A DNA stretch of 14,519 nucleotides from Crocosphaera chwakensis CCY0110. GTDB taxonomy: Bacteria; Cyanobacteriota; Cyanobacteriia; Cyanobacteriales; Microcystaceae. The stretch lies in contig NZ_AAXW01000090.1 of NCBI RefSeq assembly GCF_000169335.1, positions 1 to 14,519 on the forward strand, read 5' to 3'. The position numbers and the translations under genes are program-made. A model generated the notes under the pieces. It searched no databases and was not told where the DNA came from. It was given only the letters and a program-made list of their open reading frames with translations. Positions 7,142-13,494 of the stretch are shown here, piece by piece (position 1 is the first letter of the stretch; each line of letters opens with the position of its first letter).

Positions 7142-9379
7142 ATGGCCACTACCACCACTACTAAACCCACCTCCAACAAAGACGAAACCTTAAACGGCGT
7201 TGTCGAACGCATCACCTACCATGCTCCAGATTCAGGGTTCACTGTGGCTAAAATGCAAGTGAAGGGTTTTCGGGATTTGGTGGCTATCATTGGTAACTTC
7301 CCCAACATTCAGGCTGGCATGACCCTATCGGTGCAAGGTTACTGGTATGACCACCCGAAACATGGCCAACAATTTCAGGTTAAGAACTACACTGAATCAA
7401 AACCAGCGACACTCACTGGTATCGAAAAGTATTTAGGTAGTGGACTCATTCGTGGAGTTGGACCAGTCACAGCAAAAAGGATAGTCGCCTACTTTCAGCT
7501 AGACACTCTTGAAATCATCGAAAACCAGATTGAGCGTTTAGTAGAAGTTCCTGGCATCGGCAAGAAACGGGTCAAGATGATTCAAGATACCTGGGCTGAA
7601 CAAAAAGCCATCAAAGATGTAATGATTTTCTTGCAAGGTCATGGTGTCTCAACTACTTATGCGGTGAAGATATTTAAGCAGTATGGCAATAATGCGATCG
7701 CAATTGTAAGCGAAAATCCTTTCCAGTTGGCTATAGATGTACACGGCATAGGTTTTGCGACTGCCAATCAGATAGCGATACAGCTTGGCATATCCCCCTG
7801 GTCAAAATATCGCTACAAATCTGGGGTGTTGCATATATTAAGCCAAGCAGCCGAGGACGGTCATTGTTTTCTTCCCTTGCCTGAATTGGTTAATGAGGCG
7901 GTTGAATTACTAAGTTTTGATGACTTTGATGCCGACAAAGAAGCCGTCAGACAAATTGTTACCGACATGGTAGAAAGCGAGGAGTTAAAAGTAGAAGTGG
8001 CAGAAGGAGAAATGTGGTTATGCTATAAGCCCACATTTTATTACACAGAGGCCAACCTAGCTAAACTGTTACTAAAACATCTTGAAAAACCGGTAACTGT
8101 TGATCTCAAGCGTGTAGCGAATTGGATAGAACGCTACACCAAAAGTAAGAAGATTAAACTTTCCCCCCAACAAACAGAGGCGGTCATCAAGGCAGTTTCA
8201 TCACGGGTAATGGTTCTCACGGGTGGCCCGGGTTGTGGGAAAACTTTTACCCAAGAAACCTTAACCTCGCTCTGGCAGGCCATGGGTAAAAAAATTGGCT
8301 TAGCTGCCCCCACTGGTCGGGCTGCACAAAGATTAGGGGAAATGACAGGACTAGAAGCTAAAACTCTTCACCGCTTACTGGAGTTTGACCCGAAGAAAAT
8401 GGGTTTTAAACGGGATAAGGATAACCCCTTGCCATTTGATGCAGTGATTGTTGACGAGGCTTCGATGGTGGATTTATTTCTAGCACATTCGTTAATAAAA
8501 GCGGTCGCTCCAGACTGTCAACTTCTACTTGTTGGCGACTGTGATCAATTAGAGAGTGTTGGTCCGGGGAAAGTCCTTACTGATTTACTTGAATCCGGAA
8601 AAATCCCAGTAGTTAAATTGACCCAAGTTTTTCGCCAAGCCGCCAGCAGTGCCATTATCAGAAATGCCCATCAAATTAACCAAGGCCAATATCCTAAACT
8701 CGAACCGATTTCCCATAAGCCTAAATCAGATTGTTTGTTACATCCTGGGGGATCTAAACCTGAAGATAGTGTCGAAGCGATCGCTCTTTTACTCACTGAT
8801 TTTATTCCCAAACAGGGCTTTGATCCCAGGAATGATGTACAGGTTTTGTGTCCCATGACTAAAGGTTTAGTGGGAACTCGTAACCTTAATCAAGTCTTGC
8901 AACAACTTCTTAACCCTTCTCACCCTGATAAGCCAGAAGTTACCGCTATGGGAAAAACCATAAGAGTTAGCGATCGTATAATACAGCTACGGAATGATTA
9001 TAATCGTGACATATATAACGGAGATTTGGGGGTCGTTAAGGGCATCAATCACATTGAAAAATCTCTCACTATTCAGGTTAATGATAGGGACGTAGAATAT
9101 GATTTCGCTGATCTTAATGAGGTAGCTTTAGCTTGGAGTATCTCAATCCATAAGTCTCAGGGGAGTGAATATCCTGTTGTGATTATGCCAATTTCGATGT
9201 CTCATTACGTCATGTTGTCCAGAAATCTGGTCTACACCGGACTAACCCGTGCTAAGAAATTGACCATCATCGTTGGGGACTCCAAAGCGATCGGGATCGC
9301 CGTTAAACAGGGTCATCGTCGGCAACGATATACGAGGTTGGTAGAAAGATTATCTGAGAAAACTCAAATAAGTTTCTGA
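7142..9379 (+). CDS. recD2: RecD2-type ATP-dependent DNA helicase (SF1B)
   Basis: A 745-residue superfamily 1B 5'-to-3' helicase, close to the usual RecD2 length. After a short Thr/Lys-rich N-terminus comes the N-terminal beta domain (NGVVERITYHAPDSGFTVAK). Helix-hairpin-helix segments typical of RecD2 follow: GSGLIRGVGPVTAKRI, LVEVPGIGKKRV and IDVHGIGFATANQIA. The motor has Walker A LTGGPGCGKTFT (about 359-370), Walker B VIVDEASM (about 435-442), motif III LLLVGDCDQLESVGPG, the IHKSQGSEYPVVI segment and a final motif VI TGLTRAKKLTIIVG. There is no relaxase domain, so it is not a TraA-type conjugation protein, and no RecB or RecC is seen. RecD2 acts alone in repair and fork processing. ATG 7142 is preferred to TTG 7136; neither has a clear Shine-Dalgarno. 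Confidence 0.93.
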   Translation: MATTTTTKPTSNKDETLNGVVERITYHAPDSGFTVAKMQVKGFRDLVAIIGNFPNIQAGMTLSVQGYWYDHPKHGQQFQVKNYTESKPATLTGIEKYLGSGLIRGVGPVTAKRIVAYFQLDTLEIIENQIERLVEVPGIGKKRVKMIQDTWAEQKAIKDVMIFLQGHGVSTTYAVKIFKQYGNNAIAIVSENPFQLAIDVHGIGFATANQIAIQLGISPWSKYRYKSGVLHILSQAAEDGHCFLPLPELVNEAVELLSFDDFDADKEAVRQIVTDMVESEELKVEVAEGEMWLCYKPTFYYTEANLAKLLLKHLEKPVTVDLKRVANWIERYTKSKKIKLSPQQTEAVIKAVSSRVMVLTGGPGCGKTFTQETLTSLWQAMGKKIGLAAPTGRAAQRLGEMTGLEAKTLHRLLEFDPKKMGFKRDKDNPLPFDAVIVDEASMVDLFLAHSLIKAVAPDCQLLLVGDCDQLESVGPGKVLTDLLESGKIPVVKLTQVFRQAASSAIIRNAHQINQGQYPKLEPISHKPKSDCLLHPGGSKPEDSVEAIALLLTDFIPKQGFDPRNDVQVLCPMTKGLVGTRNLNQVLQQLLNPSHPDKPEVTAMGKTIRVSDRIIQLRNDYNRDIYNGDLGVVKGINHIEKSLTIQVNDRDVEYDFADLNEVALAWSISIHKSQGSEYPVVIMPISMSHYVMLSRNLVYTGLTRAKKLTIIVGDSKAIGIAVKQGHRRQRYTRLVERLSEKTQISF

Positions 9380-9563
9380 AAACTTTCCCTTTTATGGTAA
9401 CGTTTTGATTAATCAACAAAATCATAACAAGACAATTTTATGAATGATCCTGATTGGAGGTGCTGACTTCAATAAAGATATAAATAATCTTATTAAATTA
9501 AGTTTTCTTTACAGGGCATAACGTTATGCCTAAACCTTTTATTTGGAAAAAATTACTTAACTG
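9380..9563 (+). promoter_or_regulatory. 184-base intergenic region upstream of parA
   Basis: AT-rich spacer between recD2 and parA. It contains a 12-bp palindrome TTGATTAATCAA (9405-9416), a perfect 16-bp palindrome GGCATAACGTTATGCC (9515-9530) and a 12-codon leader ORF. TTGGAG (9454-9459) and TATAAA (9479-9484) could be a weak promoter with a 19-base spacer. No clear terminator for recD2 is visible. Given its place, this is the best candidate for the partition operon promoter and possibly the centromere (parS). Confidence 0.45.
9515..9530. repeat. 16-bp perfect palindrome, candidate parS or ParA operator
   Basis: GGCATAACGTTATGCC equals its own reverse complement over all 16 bases. Its length is that of many ParB binding sites, but its sequence is unlike the chromosomal parS consensus built on GTTTCACGTGAAAC. 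I found one full copy in the window; a partial match GGTAACGTT lies at 9396-9404. It overlaps the ATG of the leader ORF and lies 34 bases before parA. Confidence 0.45.
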
Positions 9564-9564
9564 A
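9526..9564 (+). CDS. 12-residue leader ORF overlapping parA start
   Basis: ATG 9526 opens a frame encoding MPKPFIWKKLLN and ends in TGA at 9562-9564, whose A is the first base of the parA ATG (TGATG). This arrangement allows a terminating ribosome to restart on parA, which otherwise has no Shine-Dalgarno of its own. AGGG lies 9 bases upstream of the leader ATG. The ATG itself is inside the 16-bp palindrome, so a protein bound there would affect both. A role as a coupling leader is inferred. Confidence 0.35.
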   Translation: MPKPFIWKKLLN

Positions 9565-10313
9565 TGACCAAAATTATTGCGTTATATAATCAATCTGGAG
9601 GAGTTGGTAAAACGACTCTTACTATGAATTTGGGATATCATTTAGGAGAAAAATATAGGGTTTTATTGGTTGATATGGACCCTCAATCATCTCTAACTGA
9701 TTTTATGGGAATTGATGTTATGAGTCTAGAAAAAACGACTTATGATACTTTGATTCATGAAGTTCCACTTCCTATATTTTCGGGAATTCACGGAGTTGAT
9801 TTTGCCCCAACTAATCTTAATCTTAGTAAGGCGGAAATGGAGCTTGTTAACGCTCCGTTGAGAGATTTTCGTCTCCGGAATCCCCTTGAATTAATCAAAG
9901 GTGATTATGATTTTATTTTGATTGATTGCCTTCCCAGTTTAGGATTTTTAAGTTATGTTTGCCTTATGAGTGCAACTCATGTTCTGGTTCCAGTTCAAAC
10001 TCAATATAAGAGTCTTTGGGGAACACAATGGCTTCTAGAAACTCTTTTCAAAACTCAAAAAATTTACCCTGAACTCAAGATCGCTGGCTTTATCCCTACT
10101 TTGTATGATTCAAGAACTTGGCAAGATAAAGAAAGTTTAAAACAAATTAAAAGTCAACTATCCTCTTTTGGGATAGTTTATCCACCAATTAAGAGAACTA
10201 TTTCTTTTGCCAATGCGTCACAAGCTCATGAACCTTTGGGGGTATATGAACCCAAAAATCCTGCAATTAAAACTCTGAAGGACATAACAAATAAACTAGC
10301 TCAACAAGATTAA
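9564..10313 (+). CDS. parA: ParA-family partition ATPase
   Basis: A 249-residue ParA/Soj-type ATPase that binds nucleoid DNA and moves plasmid copies together with ParB. The P-loop is NQSGGVGKTTL (9-19), the switch region VDMDPQSSLT (36-45) holds the usual Asp pair, and the later hydrophobic strand FILIDCLPSLG is Walker B-like. The signature lysine of deviant Walker boxes (KGGxGKT) is replaced by Ser11 (codon TCT), while the core Lys16 is kept. There is no N-terminal helix-turn-helix domain, so if the operon is autoregulated it is likely through ParB or another factor. The start at ATG 9564 overlaps the leader ORF stop. parB follows after 14 bases. Confidence 0.93.
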   Translation: MTKIIALYNQSGGVGKTTLTMNLGYHLGEKYRVLLVDMDPQSSLTDFMGIDVMSLEKTTYDTLIHEVPLPIFSGIHGVDFAPTNLNLSKAEMELVNAPLRDFRLRNPLELIKGDYDFILIDCLPSLGFLSYVCLMSATHVLVPVQTQYKSLWGTQWLLETLFKTQKIYPELKIAGFIPTLYDSRTWQDKESLKQIKSQLSSFGIVYPPIKRTISFANASQAHEPLGVYEPKNPAIKTLKDITNKLAQQD

Positions 10314-10327
10314 ACTCAATTAATATT

Positions 10328-11281
10328 ATGCCAACTAAAAAACCACCATCTTTTCAAATGCGTTCTTCTGTTAGTAGCTTTATAGATACAGCAACAAAGT
10401 CTTTAGATATCTCTGACTCATCTTCTGTAAAAACTATTCCTATTGAAGTTATTCACCTTCCTCGTTCTCAGCCTCGACGTTACTTTGAGCCTCAACGGTT
10501 AGAAGAATTAGTGACTTCTATTAAACAGCATGGGATTTTGCAACCTTTGTTAGTCCGTTTAAAAGAGACAGGTGAGTATGAATTAGTAGCAGGAGAAAGA
10601 AGATATCGAGCAGCTAAAGAAGCTTTACTGACTGAAGTTCCTGTTATTATCAAAGAATTAAATGACTGTGAAGCATTACAACTGGCCTTAATTGAAAATC
10701 TACAAAGAGAAGACCTTAACCCTGTTGAAGAAACAAAAGGAATTTTAGAACTTCTAATGCTAAACCTTTCTTATACTTCCATTGATGAAGTAAAATCCCT
10801 TCTTTATCAAATGAAAAGAGCTAATGATAGTCAATCTAACTTAGACATTTTTAATCAAGAACCTGTCCAACTGGTTGTATTACTCTTTAAACAATTAGGC
10901 AGACAAACTTGGGAATCTTTTGTTAAAAATCGTTTACCCTTACTCAACTTACCAGAGGATATACTAACTGTATTACAAAATGGAGAAATTGCTTACACTA
11001 AAGCTAAGTCTATTGCTCAAGTAAAGGAAGTTGAACAACGTAAGCAACTATTAAATGAAGCTATTTCTGATAATCTTTCTCTTTCTGCTATTAAAGATAA
11101 AATTAAAGCTCTTAACAGTTCTTCTACTGCTTCTGAAAATCCTGCCAAACAAGTAAAAGATGTTGCTCAAAAAATTCGTCAACTAAAACCTTGGCTTAAA
11201 GACCGAAAAAAATGGCAACGAATTCAAAACTATACTCAAAAAATATCAGGCATCTTACAGGAAATAGAGGAAGCGACTTGA
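10328..11281 (+). CDS. parB: ParB-family partition protein
   Basis: A 317-residue ParB/Spo0J-like centromere-binding protein. The N-terminal ParB nuclease-like (CTPase) domain shows SQPRRYF (47-53), LVAGERRYRAAK (86-97), the Box II arginine motif, and ALIENLQREDLNP (120-132). In many ParB proteins the helix-turn-helix follows directly; here about 40 extra residues (roughly 145-185, SYTSIDEVKSLLYQMK and following) come first. A segment LNLPEDILTVLQNGEIAYTKAKSIA (about 206-230) then matches the post-HTH part of the family. The C-terminus is rich in Lys and amphipathic, fitting a dimerisation helix. It is 14 bases downstream of parA and ends at a terminator shared with the convergent SSB-like gene. 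Confidence 0.92.
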   Translation: MPTKKPPSFQMRSSVSSFIDTATKSLDISDSSSVKTIPIEVIHLPRSQPRRYFEPQRLEELVTSIKQHGILQPLLVRLKETGEYELVAGERRYRAAKEALLTEVPVIIKELNDCEALQLALIENLQREDLNPVEETKGILELLMLNLSYTSIDEVKSLLYQMKRANDSQSNLDIFNQEPVQLVVLLFKQLGRQTWESFVKNRLPLLNLPEDILTVLQNGEIAYTKAKSIAQVKEVEQRKQLLNEAISDNLSLSAIKDKIKALNSSSTASENPAKQVKDVAQKIRQLKPWLKDRKKWQRIQNYTQKISGILQEIEEAT

Positions 11282-11288
11282 CAAAAAA

Positions 11289-11309
11289 AGAGTCCCAAGA
11301 AGGGACTCT
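11289..11309. terminator. Intrinsic terminator between parB and the SSB-like gene
   Basis: AGAGTCCC pairs with GGGACTCT around AAGAA, a perfect 8-bp stem. Read on the minus strand it is followed by TTTTTTT, so it is strongest for the convergent gene ending at 11318. On the plus strand only a broken T-rich run follows, so parB is stopped less cleanly. Confidence 0.8.
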
Positions 11310-11317
11310 AATCTTTA

Positions 11318-12265
11318 TTAGAATGGCATACGTTCTATTTGCTCATCACTTTCAGCGTCAGATTCAGCCTCAGACTCTTCATGATTATTATCTTGAACAG
11401 AAGAAGACACTTGAGCTTCGAGAGTTTTAACTACGGGATTAGTGTTTCCTGGTAGCTTGGGTAAACGTTCTCTTAAAGCATTCGTGACGGAGAATTTACC
11501 AGGGCTAAATTCCTCAATCTCAGTGATGATTAAGGTTAAGGGGGTATCAGGCTTCATCTGATGACCTGCTCTCAATAACAACTCACTATTACCTCTTGCC
11601 CAAACAACTCGACCATCCCCAAGATGGAGTTTGAAAGATTCTCCGTACTGGGTTCTCGTTGAGGAAATAGCTTTGACGACAAATTCCCCTACACCCAGTT
11701 CGTTCATCTTGATAACTTGTCCAGGCACTTGTCCGAGATAGTTAATAATAGGTTCTTCGTTGATGATGGCAGCATCAAGCTCTCCGACAGACAATTCATC
11801 GTTGTTATAGTCTAAAGAAATGCGAACTTTAAACACTTCTTTATCAGTATTGATAAAGTTAACTTCGGCTGTCGGGTATTCTTCTCCTTTGGCATCTTTG
11901 GCAGCTTTGACACTAATCTTGCCTCGCAAATCTCCTACAATCAAGCGATCGCTATTCTGAGTAACGGGTGCAACATTATCCCCAACTCGTAGGATAATCA
12001 TATTACCATCACGAAAAACGCAAGGACCATAAACCCCAGTAGGAACTCCCCCACTAGCTTTAACGAGTAGAACACTGTTGGGATCAAAATTACTATTTTC
12101 AGTCATTCCTGAATCAGTAATCAGTTTTAATAAGCCTTCCTGCTCAACTTGTTGTAAATCTTTTAAACCTAAAGTATTCCAGGTCTGATTAAGATTTTCA
12201 ACCAAGGTTAAGAAAGGAAAGTTTTCTGCCTCGAACGCATAAGTGTTGGATTTAGTCTTAGTCAT
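11318..12265 (-). CDS. Putative divergent single-stranded-DNA-binding protein with SSB-like acidic tip
   Basis: A 315-residue protein with no domain I can name with certainty. The last 30 residues are a Ser/Glu/Asp-rich tail (HEESEAESDAESDE) ending in QIERMPF. An acidic disordered tail closing with a hydrophobic 'x-P-F' is the protein-interaction tip of bacterial SSB (usually DDDIPF). The preceding part (about 195-270) is beta-rich, with ESFKLHLGDGRVVWARGNSELLL followed by TPLTLIITEIEEF, which could be an OB fold. An N-terminal region contains GNMIILRVGDNVAP and an 'EVNFINTDKEVFKVRISL' beta pair. Functionally I infer an ssDNA-binding protein recruiting repair or replication enzymes; the neighbouring RecD2 and Gp157-like genes fit. 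The ATG has AGGA about 10 bases upstream. Alternative: an unrelated protein with a chance acidic tail. Confidence 0.6.
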   Translation of the reverse strand: MTKTKSNTYAFEAENFPFLTLVENLNQTWNTLGLKDLQQVEQEGLLKLITDSGMTENSNFDPNSVLLVKASGGVPTGVYGPCVFRDGNMIILRVGDNVAPVTQNSDRLIVGDLRGKISVKAAKDAKGEEYPTAEVNFINTDKEVFKVRISLDYNNDELSVGELDAAIINEEPIINYLGQVPGQVIKMNELGVGEFVVKAISSTRTQYGESFKLHLGDGRVVWARGNSELLLRAGHQMKPDTPLTLIITEIEEFSPGKFSVTNALRERLPKLPGNTNPVVKTLEAQVSSSVQDNNHEESEAESDAESDEQIERMPF

Positions 12266-12302
12266 TGATTTTGAGTCCTATATAATGATTATCAATAAGT
12301 AA

Positions 12303-12347
12303 TGAAGCGTCAGCTTCAAAAAAAAAGAAAAGGGAAAATTAATTCCC
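12303..12347 (-). terminator. Terminator of the Gp157-like operon plus adjacent palindrome
   Basis: On the minus strand GGGAA-(6 bases)-TTCCC (12347-12332) is followed by TTTTC and nine T residues, an intrinsic terminator just after the stop at 12357. Immediately beyond, TGAAGC-TGAC-GCTTCA (12318-12303) forms a second perfect 6-bp stem that lies upstream of the SSB-like gene. About 37 bases remain before that gene's ATG, containing AT-rich candidates for a -10 box (GATAAT, TATATA), so the SSB-like gene may have its own promoter with this palindrome as a control site. Confidence 0.65.
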
Positions 12348-12356
12348 CAAAAAATG

Positions 12357-12584
12357 CTAAATTATGGCAAGGTAATCAATATTCCACTTAATTAATCTAC
12401 CGTCGTCTAATTGCACGGAAACTTGTCGTACCATGCCGACTTTTTCCACTTTACTAATAACAACTCCTGTGGCGTACAGTTCGACATTGATAACAGGTGC
12501 TGGAACAAAACTGATTTCGACAGGGGTTCCAATGGGAATATTTAGCAATTTCCCCTGAGTTCGGTTAATTTTTGCTTTATTCAT
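12357..12584 (-). CDS. Small beta-rich hypothetical protein (SH3-barrel-like)
   Basis: A 75-residue basic protein beginning MNKAKINRTQGKLLNIPIG. Alternating hydrophobic strands (PVEISFVPA, NVELYATGVVISKV, RQVSVQLDDGRLIKWNIDYL) suggest a small barrel; 'G-V-V-x-x-V-x-x-x-G...V-x-L-D-D-G-R-x-x-x-W' is the pattern of SH3-like or KOW-like folds, but no family is assigned. Its ATG overlaps the stop of the upstream Gp157-like gene by four bases (ATGA), so the two are translationally coupled and probably work together. A terminator follows directly. Confidence 0.7.
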   Translation of the reverse strand: MNKAKINRTQGKLLNIPIGTPVEISFVPAPVINVELYATGVVISKVEKVGMVRQVSVQLDDGRLIKWNIDYLAII

Positions 12585-13189
12585 GATTCATCCCCGTTCT
12601 TCTTAGGTTTTCTACGAGGAGCATTCTTGAATCGTACTTGTTTACCATAAGTAACTGTGGCAAAAGCTGATACGTCTTTTCCTGCTTGATGAGCTTGAGC
12701 GATTGCTTGTTTGTCAATAGTCCACTGAATTTTGGGTTGCCGATAAATTTCAGGTACATCAGCCTCTTTAAAAACCTCCACTGTGGGCTTGGGATTAGGA
12801 CGAATTTCGATGGCTTTGTTATAGCCGATCAAATAATCATCAATTAGTCCGAGTTCAGCTAATCTCAATAGATTTTGCTTAAGTCCGTCGAGTTGCTTTT
12901 GTTTGCGCTCGATAACTTCATCGCACATCCGAGCTAATCTTTTCTTCTTGGTTTCCCATTCATCAATTTCTGCTTTTAAGTCTTTTTCGATCCAACAATA
13001 GCCATCTACTTTTGCTTGAGTGGCTTCGGTTAGATATTGTTGTAGTTCGAGAAATAAGCCATCTTCATCGTCATTAGACTCAAGAATTTGCAAGATTTGG
13101 TAAGCTTCGTAACATAAGTCTTGAAGCGACAAAGCGCGAAATCGGACTTGTAACTCTTTTGGAGACAATTCTCCATTTTTGTTAGGCAT
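12581..13189 (-). CDS. Siphovirus Gp157-like protein
   Basis: A 202-residue protein with the layout of the phage Gp157 family. A helical N-terminal half has a coiled-coil region (about 45-105) containing KVDGYCWIEKDLKAEIDEW, then ERKQKQLDGLKQNLLRLAE. A beta-rich C-terminal half follows, with IRPNPKPTVEV, DVPEIYRQPKIQWTIDKQAI and a lysine/arginine-rich end (RFKNAPRRKPKKNG). Family members sit next to recombination and ssDNA-binding genes in phages; their exact activity is not settled. The start is well defined by a perfect AGGAGG (13195-13200) 5 bases before ATG 13189. It overlaps the next gene by four bases. Its leader contains an intrinsic terminator hairpin, which suggests attenuation. Confidence 0.85.
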   Translation of the reverse strand: MPNKNGELSPKELQVRFRALSLQDLCYEAYQILQILESNDDEDGLFLELQQYLTEATQAKVDGYCWIEKDLKAEIDEWETKKKRLARMCDEVIERKQKQLDGLKQNLLRLAELGLIDDYLIGYNKAIEIRPNPKPTVEVFKEADVPEIYRQPKIQWTIDKQAIAQAHQAGKDVSAFATVTYGKQVRFKNAPRRKPKKNGDES

Positions 13190-13211
13190 GATTTCCTCCT
13201 TAAAAAAACAT

Positions 13212-13250
13212 AAAAAAAAGGCACTTTTAGGAAAAACGTACTAAAAGTGC
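13212..13250 (-). terminator. Intrinsic terminator inside the Gp157 leader (probable attenuator)
   Basis: GCACTTTTAG pairs perfectly with CTAAAAGTGC (10 bp, 10-base loop). On the minus strand it is followed, after one C, by eight T residues. Only 11 bases separate the end of the T run from the AGGAGG of the Gp157-like gene, leaving no room for a promoter in between. Transcription of that gene must pass through this signal. Confidence 0.75.
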
Positions 13251-13265
13251 GGTACAGTGTAGTAA

Positions 13266-13293
13266 GTAACTGATAGCTTCACTAACCAGTTAC
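13266..13293 (-). repeat. Inverted repeat upstream of the attenuator
   Basis: GTAACTG (13266-13272) and CAGTTAC (13287-13293) are exact complements around a 14-base loop. This lies just upstream of the terminator hairpin in the same leader. It may be an operator or a second RNA hairpin; I see no overlap with the terminator stem that would make it a classical antiterminator. Confidence 0.4.
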
Positions 13294-13305
13294 CAACGCC
13301 AAATA

Positions 13306-13443
13306 TTAATAGTTATAGAAAGCTCCGTAATCTTGCCAGAGCATTTCTCTTTCTAACCATTCGTCATATCTTTGTTCTATTTTTTGTTGATCAGATTGAG
13401 AACAGTTATCATTTTGCGAAGTGAGTTGCTTGGTTTTCTGCAT
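13306..13443 (-). CDS. Very small hypothetical protein (uncertain)
   Basis: A 45-residue reading frame from ATG 13443, polar in its first half and ending QRYDEWLEREMLWQDYGAFYNY, an acidic helix followed by an aromatic tail. The same frame can be extended to TTG 13494, but that adds AT-driven residues and overlaps a hairpin. There is no clear Shine-Dalgarno; an 11-bp inverted repeat (13446-13478) abuts the start codon. It lies between the base-exchange enzyme gene and the Gp157 leader on the same strand. I recognise no family, and it could be noise. Confidence 0.35.
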   Translation of the reverse strand: MQKTKQLTSQNDNCSQSDQQKIEQRYDEWLEREMLWQDYGAFYNY

Positions 13444-13445
13444 AA

Positions 13446-13478
13446 TTTTGGTGAAAATAATGATAAATTTCACCAAAA
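13446..13478 (-). repeat. 11-bp perfect inverted repeat abutting a start codon
   Basis: TTTTGGTGAAA (13446-13456) and TTTCACCAAAA (13468-13478) are exact complements around an 11-base AT-rich loop. It lies 16 bases after the stop of the DpdA-like gene and 2 bases before ATG 13443. No T run follows on the minus strand, so it is a poor terminator. It could stabilise the 3' end of the upstream transcript, or control translation of the small ORF. Confidence 0.5.
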
Positions 13479-13494
13479 ATAATTGCGTCAGCAA

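Noticed and set aside
9456..9484. GGAGGT at 9456-9461 as a ribosome-binding site for an upstream small gene
   Set aside because: No ATG or plausible GTG/TTG start follows at suitable spacing with an open frame of useful length.
13030..13224. 64-codon frame overlapping the start of the Gp157-like gene
   Set aside because: It crosses the AGGAGG and the terminator T run and its residues come from the poly-A/T stretch; the Gp157 frame is clearly the coding one.
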